64,000 nucleotides of DNA from CAZMNY01 sp964567745. Lineage in GTDB: Bacteria; Planctomycetota; Planctomycetia; Pirellulales; Pirellulaceae. Under the pieces are notes generated by a model. The model was given only the letters and a program-made list of their open reading frames with translations. It did no database searches and had not been told where the DNA came from. The stretch spans positions 124,001 to 188,000 of the forward strand of contig CAZMNY010000007.1 of assembly GCA_964567745.1 (NCBI GenBank). Reading direction: 5' to 3'. Made by a program: the position numbers and the translations under genes. Shown here in pieces: positions 1 through 9,800 of this stretch (its first letter is position 1; every line of letters starts with the position of its first letter).

Positions 1-1035
1 CAGCGCAGGCGATGCGAAGAAGCGAAACTGCCGATGTAGTTTGGTTATTATTCCAGTGTGTCCGAACCAGCCCGAAACTCCGAACAGCAGCCTGTCCGAA
101 CTGTCGCGAACCGACTCGCCCATCCACAGGTCGCCATAATGTTGTTCGCTCCAGACCATGTAGGGCATTTTCCACGCCACGCCGGTCACGCAGCTGTTGT
201 AGCCGACGTTGACCAACAGAGCGGCCGCGACGACAAACGCGGCGGCGGGCAGAACACCGCCCGCGACAACCTTGCGGTTAGCTCGATCGTGATTGATGTA
301 GATGCGAACACATTCGACCAGAATAGGGATCGATGCGACGAATCCTTCGTAGGGTCGAGTCACCGTGAAAATCGCGAGCCCGAATCCGAGCAGCAGCCCG
401 TGTCGCCAGTTGGGCGCGACGGCAATTCGAGGTACGGCACCGAATGCCAACGCGCCGCCAAGCAGTGCAAAACTGCCGCCCCAGTAACTCATCCCCCAAT
501 CGGTGATCATCGAGTAACTGCCCGCCGCGAGCAGCCCGCCCAGCAGAGCCCATCGGGGCGGCACCCAACCTCGCAAGGCCCAGTAGATCGCAGCGCACGC
601 GGCGGCCTGGCAAATCCAGACGCCGAGCAAAGGAACGCCAATGAGCACCTGGCCGAACGCCAAGACCAAGCCTTGGCCCGGCGGGTACTTTGACTGATAC
701 GAAGGCGATTGCAGAACATGCGGAGTCGCCAACATGTCGGAAAGAGGATGAGTCGGGTTGGTGAGTCGTCCCGAGCTGAACGTGTCGGCCTGCAACAAAT
801 AGCTGAACTCGTCGTGAACGGCAGGCGCAGGCACGCCGCTCAAACTGGCCGCGAGTAGACAGGCGCCAAGCGACACTCCAAACACTAAACCCATGCTCGC
901 GCCGGTCTGAGACGCCAAGCGGTTCCACGTCTGCAGCGAATCGCGCCGACGCGCTCGAGCGTAACGGGAAAGCGGCACCATAAGAGCCAAGGCTACCGCG
1001 AACATCACCAAGACGAATTCGACGACACTTGCCAT
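1..1035 (-). CDS. GT-C-like multi-spanning membrane protein (3' end outside window)
   Basis: The reading frame opens with ATG at 1035 and stays open to the window edge, giving 345 visible residues starting MASVVEFVLVMF. It is dominated by hydrophobic segments. The first long extracytoplasmic stretch carries VHDEFSYLLQAD (about residues 73-84), followed by SKYPPGQG (about 114-121). An acidic pair in the first loop followed by a YPPG-type motif is typical of GT-C glycosyltransferases of the ArnT/PMT (GT39) type that use lipid-linked sugars. That family link is an inference from fold pattern, not a firm match. A GT87-type and a GT2-type gene follow on the same strand, which fits a role in envelope glycan assembly. 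The C-terminus is not visible. Confidence 0.7.
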   Translation of the reverse strand, partial: MASVVEFVLVMFAVALALMVPLSRYARARRRDSLQTWNRLASQTGASMGLVFGVSLGACLLAASLSGVPAPAVHDEFSYLLQADTFSSGRLTNPTHPLSDMLATPHVLQSPSYQSKYPPGQGLVLAFGQVLIGVPLLGVWICQAAACAAIYWALRGWVPPRWALLGGLLAAGSYSMITDWGMSYWGGSFALLGGALAFGAVPRIAVAPNWRHGLLLGFGLAIFTVTRPYEGFVASIPILVECVRIYINHDRANRKVVAGGVLPAAAFVVAAALLVNVGYNSCVTGVAWKMPYMVWSEQHYGDLWMGESVRDSSDRLLFGVSGWFGHTGIITKLHRQFRFFASPAL

Positions 1036-1242
1036 GGAGACCCACATGCAAAGACCAAGGGAACTTCGACACAGGACTCCAATGCAACGATCGGGCCAAT
1101 GCAAATTCCCAAGCTTTAGAGTGTCCCAATGCGTTGCCCGTCGTCACCATGTCGCGTTTTGGCATCATCCGAGCCAGTCACTTGTAAAGACTCCAAGTGC
1201 TTGCTCTTGCGACTTGTTGATTTAATCGCAAGTCCACCACAA

Positions 1243-1290
1243 GCCGTCTCTCCCCCGACGCGCCAGACGCGTGAGGGTCTGGGAGAGACC
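1243..1290. repeat. Dispersed hairpin repeat, family A, copy 1
   Basis: GCCGTCTCTCCC at 1243-1254 faces the near-complement GGGAGAGACC ending at 1290, with a loop containing GACGCG and GCGTGAGGGT. The same hairpin, in opposite orientation, occurs at 18039-18079. No T-tract follows, so it looks like a REP-like dispersed palindrome rather than a terminator. Confidence 0.6.
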
Positions 1291-1354
1291 GAAAGTCGTC
1301 ACCGATGCATAGCAGGCGTTGTGTAGCGGGGTGCCCTGAGGAAGTCTTTTCTCA

Positions 1355-1376
1355 CCCAACGAGCAAGCTCGTTGGG
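1355..1376. repeat. Perfect palindrome in an intergenic spacer
   Basis: CCCAACGAGC at 1355-1364 and GCTCGTTGGG at 1367-1376 form a perfect 10-bp inverted repeat with a 2-base centre. The spacer 1036-1424 holds this palindrome and hairpin repeat family A, and no convincing gene. There is no U-tract on either strand beside the palindrome, so I do not call it a terminator. It could be an extracted repeat unit or an operator. Confidence 0.45.
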
Positions 1377-1424
1377 GCCGGCGGATATGGTCGGACGAGG
1401 GGGAGCAGCTAATCTGATTCACCG

Positions 1425-2705
1425 CTACTCCGGCTCGACGTTGTGCTCACTCTTCTTGTCGCGAGAACGAGCGGCGAGCACAAACCAGCCGAGCAGCAGA
1501 TAGCATTGGTATGCGAGCAGTGTTGCCGCGTGCAAAGGGGTGGCGATCGACTTGGTTCGTCCTGGCCCAACGGCTAACTCGCCATCACCGGCAATTCCGA
1601 CATCCCAAATCCACTTTGGGTAGACCGTCAGCAGGCCAAAACATAGGAAGCAAAGGACCGTGCGGCCTGCCATTCCTTCCATCCGCCACTGGATTAGCAG
1701 GCACGGGATCAGCAAGAGAAAGTAGTGGTCCCACGTGATAGGTGATGCGAGCAGCATTCCACAGATCGCCAGGCTCCAAGTCAGATCGTATTCTTCATTC
1801 GTCTTGGCTCGATGAGCCCTCCAAGCCGTAACGCCAGCGATCGCTGCCATCGAAATCACGGCACCTGTCTTTGCGAGCCAGGGTAGATTTGCCAGTGGAG
1901 TGACGTGGCCGCTTTGCGGGTCGAACAGTTTTGTCCAGAAGCCGACGATCGAGGCGTTCGGCCAATAGTCGCGGAACACGCCAAGCGACGGAGCGACTCG
2001 GAAGGCGTAATCCCAATAGCACTCCCAGCCAAGCACGGCACCCGTGATCGCCGTGGCGACGCTGAAGCCGCCGACCACTGCGATGGCGCCCGACCATTTC
2101 TTTCGAGCCAGAAAGTAGAGCACAAGGAAACCAGGAAACACCTTGATCGCCGCCATAACTCCAACGATCGCTCCGGCAGTCGCCCAGCGGTCTCGCCGCC
2201 AAGCCAGCCATGAGCATGTCAGCGTGAGCAGTAGTAGTAGGTTGAGTTGGCCTTGGTTAACTTGCTGGGCGAGCGAGTTGCTGGTGATGACCAGCGCGGC
2301 CAATGGCATGACAGCCCAAGGCGAATATTTCAGCTCGCGAAGAATCATTCCACAGCTGACGATTAAGGCCGCGATCGAGATCAGGTTCCACAAAAAGTAG
2401 GCCTGGCTATACGGCTGCTTTCCCAGTGGAAGCACCAACAAAATCGAAGTCGGAGGATGGGCGTTAACTCGCACGACATCGTCGTAAGGTCGACCCAAGT
2501 ACTTGGGAATCACCTCGGTCAAGTCACCGTAGATCGGCTTGCCGTCATAGTAGCTCCGCGCGGACGTCCACTCTTGGACGAAATCGTGCACTGCGCCTTC
2601 TCGGGCTTGCATTCGATCGACGAGCACGATGCACCACAAGGCGACGACGCAAACGCAGACGAGATTGAGCAGCACAAGAAGTGACTGGCGGACGAGCGAA
2701 CTCAT
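1425..2705 (-). CDS. GT87-family (DUF2029) membrane glycosyltransferase
   Basis: A 426-residue protein starts MSSLVRQSLLVLL with ATG at 2705. It has about ten hydrophobic segments and a short charged tail (SRDKKSEHNVEPE). After the first membrane helix the extracytoplasmic loop carries VHDFVQEW (Asp near residue 41) and YYDGKPIYGD; then NAHPPTSILLVLPL leads into the next helix. An Asp after helix 1, a Y-x-x-G-x-x-I-Y element and a later HPP motif are characteristic of GT87 / DUF2029 proteins, such as the mycobacterial polyprenyl-phosphate mannosyltransferases. The sugar donor and acceptor cannot be read from the sequence. The gene lies between the GT-C-like gene and the GT2 gene on the same strand. 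Confidence 0.75.
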   Translation of the reverse strand: MSSLVRQSLLVLLNLVCVCVVALWCIVLVDRMQAREGAVHDFVQEWTSARSYYDGKPIYGDLTEVIPKYLGRPYDDVVRVNAHPPTSILLVLPLGKQPYSQAYFLWNLISIAALIVSCGMILRELKYSPWAVMPLAALVITSNSLAQQVNQGQLNLLLLLTLTCSWLAWRRDRWATAGAIVGVMAAIKVFPGFLVLYFLARKKWSGAIAVVGGFSVATAITGAVLGWECYWDYAFRVAPSLGVFRDYWPNASIVGFWTKLFDPQSGHVTPLANLPWLAKTGAVISMAAIAGVTAWRAHRAKTNEEYDLTWSLAICGMLLASPITWDHYFLLLIPCLLIQWRMEGMAGRTVLCFLCFGLLTVYPKWIWDVGIAGDGELAVGPGRTKSIATPLHAATLLAYQCYLLLGWFVLAARSRDKKSEHNVEPE

Positions 2706-2787
2706 GAAGAACTTCGCCTATCGAACGAGGAACGGCTCAGCTGGTATGTGGTCCCGGCTTCCAACCAAGAAAGCAAATCGTCATCGA

Positions 2788-3645
2788 CTAGCGTTTTAGT
2801 CCTCGGCGATAACGGAGAATGCACCAAAGCGCGCTCAATCCGTCACGCCATGTAATCTTCTTGCCTTCGGCGTAGGTTCGGCCCGAATAGCTGATTGGAC
2901 GCTCGAAGATTCGCACACCGGGAATGCTGGCGAGCTTCGCCGTCATTTCCGGCTCGATGCCAAACCGCTTCTCACGCATCGTCGGCGCAATCTGATCAAT
3001 CACATCACGACGGAAAACTTTGTAACAAGTCTCCATGTCCGTGAGATTGAGGTTGGTGAACATGTTGGAGAGCATCGTCAGCGTTTTGTTACCAAGGTAA
3101 TGCCAATAGTAAAGCACGCGTTGATTGTCTCCGGCGAAACGACTTCCATAGACCGCATCCGCGTTGTCTTCGATGATTGGTTGAAGAAGAAAGCGGAACT
3201 CAGATGGGTCGTACTCAAGATCGGCGTCTTGGATGATGACCGCATCGCCCGAGACATTTTCGAAGCCGGTTTTTAGCGCTGCGCCTTTGCCTTGATTGGT
3301 CTCGTGGTACCGAACGCATATATCGTCATCCGATTCGTACCGGCCGAGAATCTCGCGAGTGCCGTCGGTGCTCGCGTCGTCAATCAATACGATTTCGCAC
3401 TTTACGCCGCTGTGGCGGACGCGATCGATCACCGTTTCGACGGTCTCTACTTCGTTGAACACAGGGATGACCACCGACAGAGTGAATCCTGCCGGCATCG
3501 GATAGATGCCGAGGCGGCGGCAAACGCCATCGCCCAACAGCGATTTCAGCTCTTTAGATCGAGAGCTCTCGGTGGAGTCGGACTCCACATGATCGCAAGA
3601 TTCATTTTCAATCATGAAACGCTCGTCGAAACAATTTGGCTGCAA
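2788..3645 (-). CDS. Family 2 glycosyltransferase (dolichol-phosphate mannosyltransferase type)
   Basis: The 285-residue product has a GT-A fold: LSVVIPVFNEVETVETVI at about 56-73, VLIDDASTDGT, NQGKGAALKTGF and the metal-binding stretch IQDADLEYDPSEF. MEKRFGIEPEMTAKLA and RTYAEGKKITWRDG near the C-terminus are typical of DPMS-like enzymes that charge polyprenyl phosphate with a sugar. No C-terminal membrane anchor is seen. It would plausibly make the lipid-linked sugar used by the neighbouring membrane glycosyltransferases; that is inference from context. The N-terminal ~45 residues are polar and acidic with no family similarity I can see, and an internal Met (MIENESC) could be the true start. 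Confidence 0.85.
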   Translation of the reverse strand: MQPNCFDERFMIENESCDHVESDSTESSRSKELKSLLGDGVCRRLGIYPMPAGFTLSVVIPVFNEVETVETVIDRVRHSGVKCEIVLIDDASTDGTREILGRYESDDDICVRYHETNQGKGAALKTGFENVSGDAVIIQDADLEYDPSEFRFLLQPIIEDNADAVYGSRFAGDNQRVLYYWHYLGNKTLTMLSNMFTNLNLTDMETCYKVFRRDVIDQIAPTMREKRFGIEPEMTAKLASIPGVRIFERPISYSGRTYAEGKKITWRDGLSALWCILRYRRGLKR

Positions 3646-3816
3646 CTAGACCGAACATTCATCCTAGTCTCACGCAGCCCGGTTAGCTCGATGCATTCCG
3701 CGGGGAAAGGGTGGTTAGCCGGTGTCCGCGGTTGGCTTAGCAAGGATCGTGCCGGTCGTCGGACATGTATGGACAACCGTCTTAGTCTTGTGGCCTTGGC
3801 TTACGCTGTGTGCGCA

Positions 3817-3864
3817 AAAGAAAACGAGACGCTACGGCCGACAGGTTCAGCCGCAGAGTCTCGT
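3817..3864 (-). terminator. Rho-independent terminator of the giant gene
   Basis: On the minus strand ACGAGAC...TGCGGC pairs with GCCGTA...GTCTCGT (plus coordinates 3824-3864), followed by TTTTCTTTT (3823-3815). It lies about 22 bases past the stop codon of the giant protein. The 3646-3885 spacer holds nothing else I can identify. Confidence 0.75.
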
Positions 3865-3885
3865 AAGTGCCGACTAGAGGGCCTC

Positions 3886-6800
3886 CTAGTCAGCTGTTCG
3901 GTCGTCGTCGTTCTCGTCGTCCAACTCAGCGAAGAAGTTGTCGATCGAATCGACGTCATTTTCATTTTCAACGATCAGCTTCAGCACTCGCTCGTCCACA
4001 ATCGCCTCGTCCGCGAGGGCCGAGTCGAGCGGTGCGAGAGCATCGAGCGTTTCAGTTTGCTCGGATTCAACTTCGCTCCCAACGGTTCGCGTGCGAAGCG
4101 GGTTGGTGTCGAGCAGCTGCCAGAAGTTGGCGGCGGTTGGCTGGGCCAACTGCGTCTGCAATTGGGTGGCGCTGACATCGTACGCCTCAGTCATCAGGCT
4201 GTGCGAATCTTCCGAGTGTCCGATGCCCAGCAAGTGGCCCAGTTCGTGCTGGACCACGCTCTGCAAGTCGACGCCAGTTCCGGTGTGGATGCTCCAACCG
4301 TACCCGGCCGCATTCGTGTCGAGCATGATCGCTCGGCTCGATGGCGCGGCGAGCCCCAGTGTGTTGTCGCCCAGGTCGTGGACCAGGACGTCGACGCCTT
4401 GCAGTTCTTTCGCCGCATGCGGATCGAACTCGGAGAGAGTTCGAATCGCCTCTTGGACAGCCGAGTAGGCGTCGGCCAAAGTCAGAGCGGCCGCGTCGCT
4501 GTCGATGGCCGGGGCGGAGGCGACGAACGGGCCGAGGTATTCGATCCGAACCGCGTCGGCGATCACGAATCCATCGGCGTCGTCACTAAGGCTGACCACC
4601 AAGTTGCCACCAGCGAAGGTGTGGGAAGCGACCAGGTCGTCCCAGGTTCCGCCGTTCGCCGTGAAGCCGCTCGGCGCCACTTGCTGATCGATGTCGATTG
4701 CGCCGCCGCCATCGACAACAAACGGTGCGTCGGTGGCTCGGTTGGCGTGCTCGACCCAAGTCGCGGAGACTCGGTATTGGCCTGGGGCGATTCCGTTAAA
4801 GGTCGAAGTGGCCGTGTCGCCCGTGTTGTCTCCGGCCGAGTAGTCGAGATCGCTTTGGAAACCGGTGCTCCACGAGGTAAACCCGCTCGCCGTGAAGTCG
4901 GCGTCGCCGTCATCGACGATCAAGTGATCGACCGATGTTCCGGTCAGGTTGAAGTTGTAGGGGTTCTCGTCAGCATCGTCGTTGCCAAACGAGACGGTTC
5001 CCGCCAACGTGCCGAGGCTCGTCGGTTGGAAGGTGACTTCAAACGTCGTGGAGGCGCCAGCGGCTAACACGGTTGCTGCGGCGAACGAATTCGTCACCGC
5101 GTATTCGCCCGTGGCGACCGGCACGGAGCTCAGCGTCAGCGGAGCGCCGCCGACGTTCGTGACAGTGAACGTCTGCGGAGTCGTCTGCGTGGCGAAGAGC
5201 TGACCGAAGTCGGCGGTGCCGACGTTGTCAGGCACGTTGACTCCGCCAACACCGCTCAGCGTGACCTGGATTTCCGGATTGACGAGTCGCTCGACGCGGA
5301 CAGCGTCAGCGATCACGTATCCGTTGGCGTCGTCGGTCAGCCGGACTGTCAATGTGCTTCCGGTGATCGTGATGATGCCGGGAAGCTCTTCCCAGAACGA
5401 GCCGCTTTCGGTGAAGTCGTTTGGCGCGACTTGCTGGTTGACGTCAACGGTTTGGATCAGCGGGTCAGCTGACGTTCCGTTATAGATTTCAAAGGGCGCG
5501 TTGGTGGCTCGGTTACTGTGCGGAATCCAGGTAGCCGACACGCTGTAGACGCCCGGCGTCAAGCCGGTGAAGGCATACTCGGCTGCGTCGCCCGTGTTGT
5601 CGCCGGCCGCATATCGCAACTCGGCGTCAAACGCATTGGCGTCGCTCCAGAAGCTGAAGCCGGACTGGGTGAACCCGGGATCATCGTTGTCGACGATAGC
5701 GGCTCCGGCAGGAACCACAGCGGCAGTGACGTTGATCTCAAATGGCGACTCGTCGCTGTCGTTGCTCAGGACCGAGACGACTCCGCCAAAGTTGCCTTCG
5801 GCTGCGGCGTCAAAAGTAACGACAAACGTTCCGGTGGCGCCGGGCGCGATCGTGGCGGGCGGCGCGGTGGTCAGCGAGAATCCGGCTGGCACGGTGACTG
5901 CCGGGTTGATCGTCAGGTTGGCGCCGCCGATGTTCGAAATGGTGAACGATTTGGCGACGGGCGTTGAGATCGAAGTATCGCCAAAGGCGACAGTCGATGC
6001 GTTGTCGGTGAGAATGTCCGCATCTTGCACGATATGAATTTCGGGCGCGGTGATGAGTTCGAAGCGAACGGCGTCGCCGATCACGAAGTCGTCGGCGGTG
6101 TCGGTGAGCACAACGCTGAGCACATCGCTAACAGCGGTTGCTTCGACGACTCCGAGGTCTTCCCAGACAACCCCGAGTTCACTGAAGTCGTTCGGAGCGA
6201 CTTCTTGATTCACGCTCATCATCGATGACGACGCGGCATTGACTTGCAGGTCGTAGGAAGCGTTCGTCGCTCGGTTCGACTGCGACGTCCAAGTTGTGGA
6301 GACGCGATAGAAACCGATCGTCGGCGCGGTGTAACTCCATGTCGCCGAGTTCCCCGCGTTGGCGGCGCTAAAGGCGACGTCATTGAGGTGGCCTTGGCCA
6401 AGGAACTGAGTGAAGCCGCCAGTTGTGTAGCCGGCGTCGTTGTTATCGATCACCGCCAAAGGGTTTTCGACAACGCCTGAGACGAAGAACTTGTAGGGCG
6501 TCTCATCAGAATCGTTGCTGGGGATGAGCACATGTCCGGCATAGGTGCCTGGAGCATTCGCGTCCAGCTGCAGATTGAGCGTCGCCGTTCCGTTGGCCGC
6601 CACATTTGTCGGCGCGGCGCCGACAACGGAGAAGCCAGCCGGCAACACGAGCGATTGCAACTGCAGCGTCGCCGCGCCGGGATTCGAGATCGTCAGCGGG
6701 GGCAGCGGCAGCGGCGTACCGGTCGGAGTCGGCGGGAGCAGGATCGAGCCGGTCAAGTGGGGGATCGGCGTTGCGCCGTCGAACAGATCTAGTTCCGGTC

Positions 6801-9800
6801 GCGACAGTTGCTCGATGCGAATCGCATCAGCCACGACTGCGAGTGGGACGTTGTTCGAAATCTCGACGACCAGGAAGTTGTTGTCGATATGGACGTTGCC
6901 CAAATCCTCCCAGAACGTGCCGCCATCGTCCGTTGTGAACAAGTCGTCCGGTGCGATGGTCTGATCGACCGCGGTGGTCAGTTCTTGCGTGGCGTTGTCG
7001 AGGATGCGGAACGGCACTGCGGAGTCGCGATTATTCTGAGCACTCCATGTTGCGGAGACTCGATAGGTCGCGTTGTTCGGCAAGCCGAGCGCAGCTAGGT
7101 CGAAGGTCCAAGTTGCGACATCCGCTGTTTGCCCCACCGCTGCGTGAACATCGGCTTGGAAACCTTGTCCGCCGTATAGGGTGAACACGCCGGGAGCAAA
7201 TCCCGCGTCGGCATTGTCGATAATCTCTGGAGCGCTACCGACCACCTGACCTTGCAGTTGCAGTTCTACCGGCGGCAGAATCGGGTCGCCGTGGAGCAGA
7301 CTGAGCGGGCTGAGGAAGTTGCCCGCGTTGGTGGCGTCGAGCGTCAGGGTGAGCGCCGCGGTTCCCGGTCCGCCTGGGCCCGCTGGCGGGAGAAGCTGAG
7401 GCGCGCCGCCGACAATCCAGCCTGGGCCAACGTCGATTTGGCCAAGGGGCATGGGAACTTGACCAAAGTTTTGCAGCGTCAACGTGCGAACCACGTTGGA
7501 GCCTTGCGGCGTTGTACCGAAGTCCAATGTGTCGCCCGACTCAACGGGCGTCGCGCCTTCGACCATTCGGATCGTCGGGGCCGCCATCGGGTCAATTCGA
7601 ATCGCGTCGGCTGTGACGAAATTATTGTCGGGTGAGCCTGGATTGGGATCGGTCAGAGTCACTGTCAGTTGGCCACCGGCAGTTGGCCGGAAAAATCCAA
7701 ACTCTTCCCAAGAGACGTTGCGATCGATGAAATCGTCGCCAGCGATCCGCTGGTCTTTCTGGACGAGCGTGTTGCCGTCCACGTGTCCGACGGTAAAGTC
7801 CGACAGCGGTTCCGTTTCGAATGGCTCGGCTTTCCACGAACCGGCTACGCGATAGAAGACGTCGGGATCGAGGCGTTCAAACGTCCAAACGGCCGTGCCA
7901 GCACTGTTAGTCCAACGATCTGTGCCGTTGTAGCCATCGCCATTCGGGCCGAGCCAAGTGCCGGTCAATACGAAGGCCGGTGCGCTGTCACTGTCGTCGA
8001 TGATCTGCGTGCCGGTCACCGTGCCGCGAAGTTGCACATCATAGGGATTGAACGCCAGGTCGGGCGGTGTTCCAGGCGCGCCTGGTTCGGTGACCGGTAT
8101 CTCCATGCGGCCATCGACCAGACCGGGCCAACCGGCGTCGAGCTGGACAATAAAATCGACCGTGGCACCGGCCGCGAGCACTTGCGTCAGCGAACCTGTC
8201 GGCGGGTTACCGCCGAAGGAAATCAACGTGAAGCCAGCAGGAAGCGTCGGCTCGCCAACCGTTATCGGCCCCGACGACCCTGCGGGGTTGCTGAGTGTAA
8301 ACGTTTGCTGAACCGGATCGAAGGGCGACGTGTCGCCGAAGTCGATCGAGCCCGTGTCGTCTGGTACGTGTGCGTTGCCATTGGCGACGTCGAGCAATTG
8401 GAGATCGGGATTGACCACGCGTTCGATACGAACGGCGTCGGCAATGATGCTCTGTAAAGGACCGCCAGCTATCGCGTCGGTCAATACAACTTGGATCTCA
8501 CCGTTGGTAATGTCGAACTGACCCAGATTGTGCCACGAGACCCCAGCGTCTTGAAAGTCAGCCGGCGCCACTTGTTGATCGACATTGACCGAGGCGAGCG
8601 ATGAAGTTCCGTCGAAGACTTCAAACTGAGCGCTCGGTGCGCTTGCACCCAATTCGGTTTTCCAAGTCACAGCGACATTGTAAAGATCCGCCGGAATATT
8701 GGGAAACAGCCAAGTCGCGGTCGATGTGCCGTCGCCGTCCGCGACGTTCCACGTATCATCGCCAAGGTAGCCGTCGCCATCGGGGCCCAACCAATCGCCT
8801 GACGTGGAGAAGTTCACATCGCCGTTGTCGAGGATGAAGACGTCGCTGACGTGTCCGAAGATATCGAAGGTGAACGGATCGACGTCAAAGTCTGGCGGGA
8901 GCAATCCGGCACCCGGCTTCATCTTTATGTTCTCGTCGACGTCGTTGGAAACGAGCTGTATTTGAGCGGTGAAGTCGCCGTGAGTTTGCGCTTGCAGAAT
9001 CACGGGGAAGTCCAGCGACTCGCCAGGATCAAGCTGAATGGGCAGAGTTGGAGCAGGCGCGCCAAGCACGATCGGATCAACCGAAACCAGATTCAGTTCG
9101 ATGATCTCAACCTGAATATCTCCGTCGTTGCGAAGTGTGACGAGCCGAGTCAGATCGCGGTTGATCACGGTGTCGATATCGACGCCGAGTCCGGCGTCGG
9201 TGACGAGTTCCACGCCGTCCATCAGCACCGTCAGTTCCGGACCGGGGCTGACCGGTTCGAACATCACCGCGTCGGCGAAGATGGCGCCGGTCAGGCTGTT
9301 GCCGAGCAAGACTTCGAGAACTCCGTCAACGGAATCGAAGACGCCCAGCGTCTCCCAATCGAATCCGACGTAGCGGAAGTCGTCCGGGGCGCCGGTTTGA
9401 TCGACCGAAACTTGTCCGATTTGGTGGATGCCGTCGCTGACAACAAACGTCGCGTCGGTCGAGAGAGTCGGGTCGGGAACCCAAGTCGCCGAAACACGGA
9501 AGCTGCCGGGCGCCAGGCTTGCGGTCCAACTAGCGAATTTGTCGGCGTCGCCATACGTCTCGCCTCGAATCGCATCGCCGCCGTAGTTGGCCGTTGCCGG
9601 TCCCCAGTGGTTGCCGTTCAAGATGGGGTCAGGGGCGAAGTCAAAGCCAAAATCACCGTTGTCGATAATCAGCGGTCGCTGATTGTGGATCACAACGTTG
9701 CCAACGCTAATGTGGTTGACCGTGCCGACTCCCGGAATGCTAACGGACAGGCTTGTCTGCTGAACGACTTGGCCGTGTCCATCGAAATAGAGCGTGTCGT

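Noticed and set aside
278..1168. Open minus-strand frame of 296 codons at the window start
   Set aside because: It is rich in Arg/Ser/Cys and lacks membrane segments or domains; the overlapping frame 1-1035 gives a clean membrane protein, so this frame is a shadow.
3292..5067. Long plus-strand frame (591 codons) opposite the GT2 and giant genes
   Set aside because: Its composition mirrors the minus-strand repeats (VVD/RVE patterns), it spans a gene boundary and terminator, and the minus-strand proteins are well supported.
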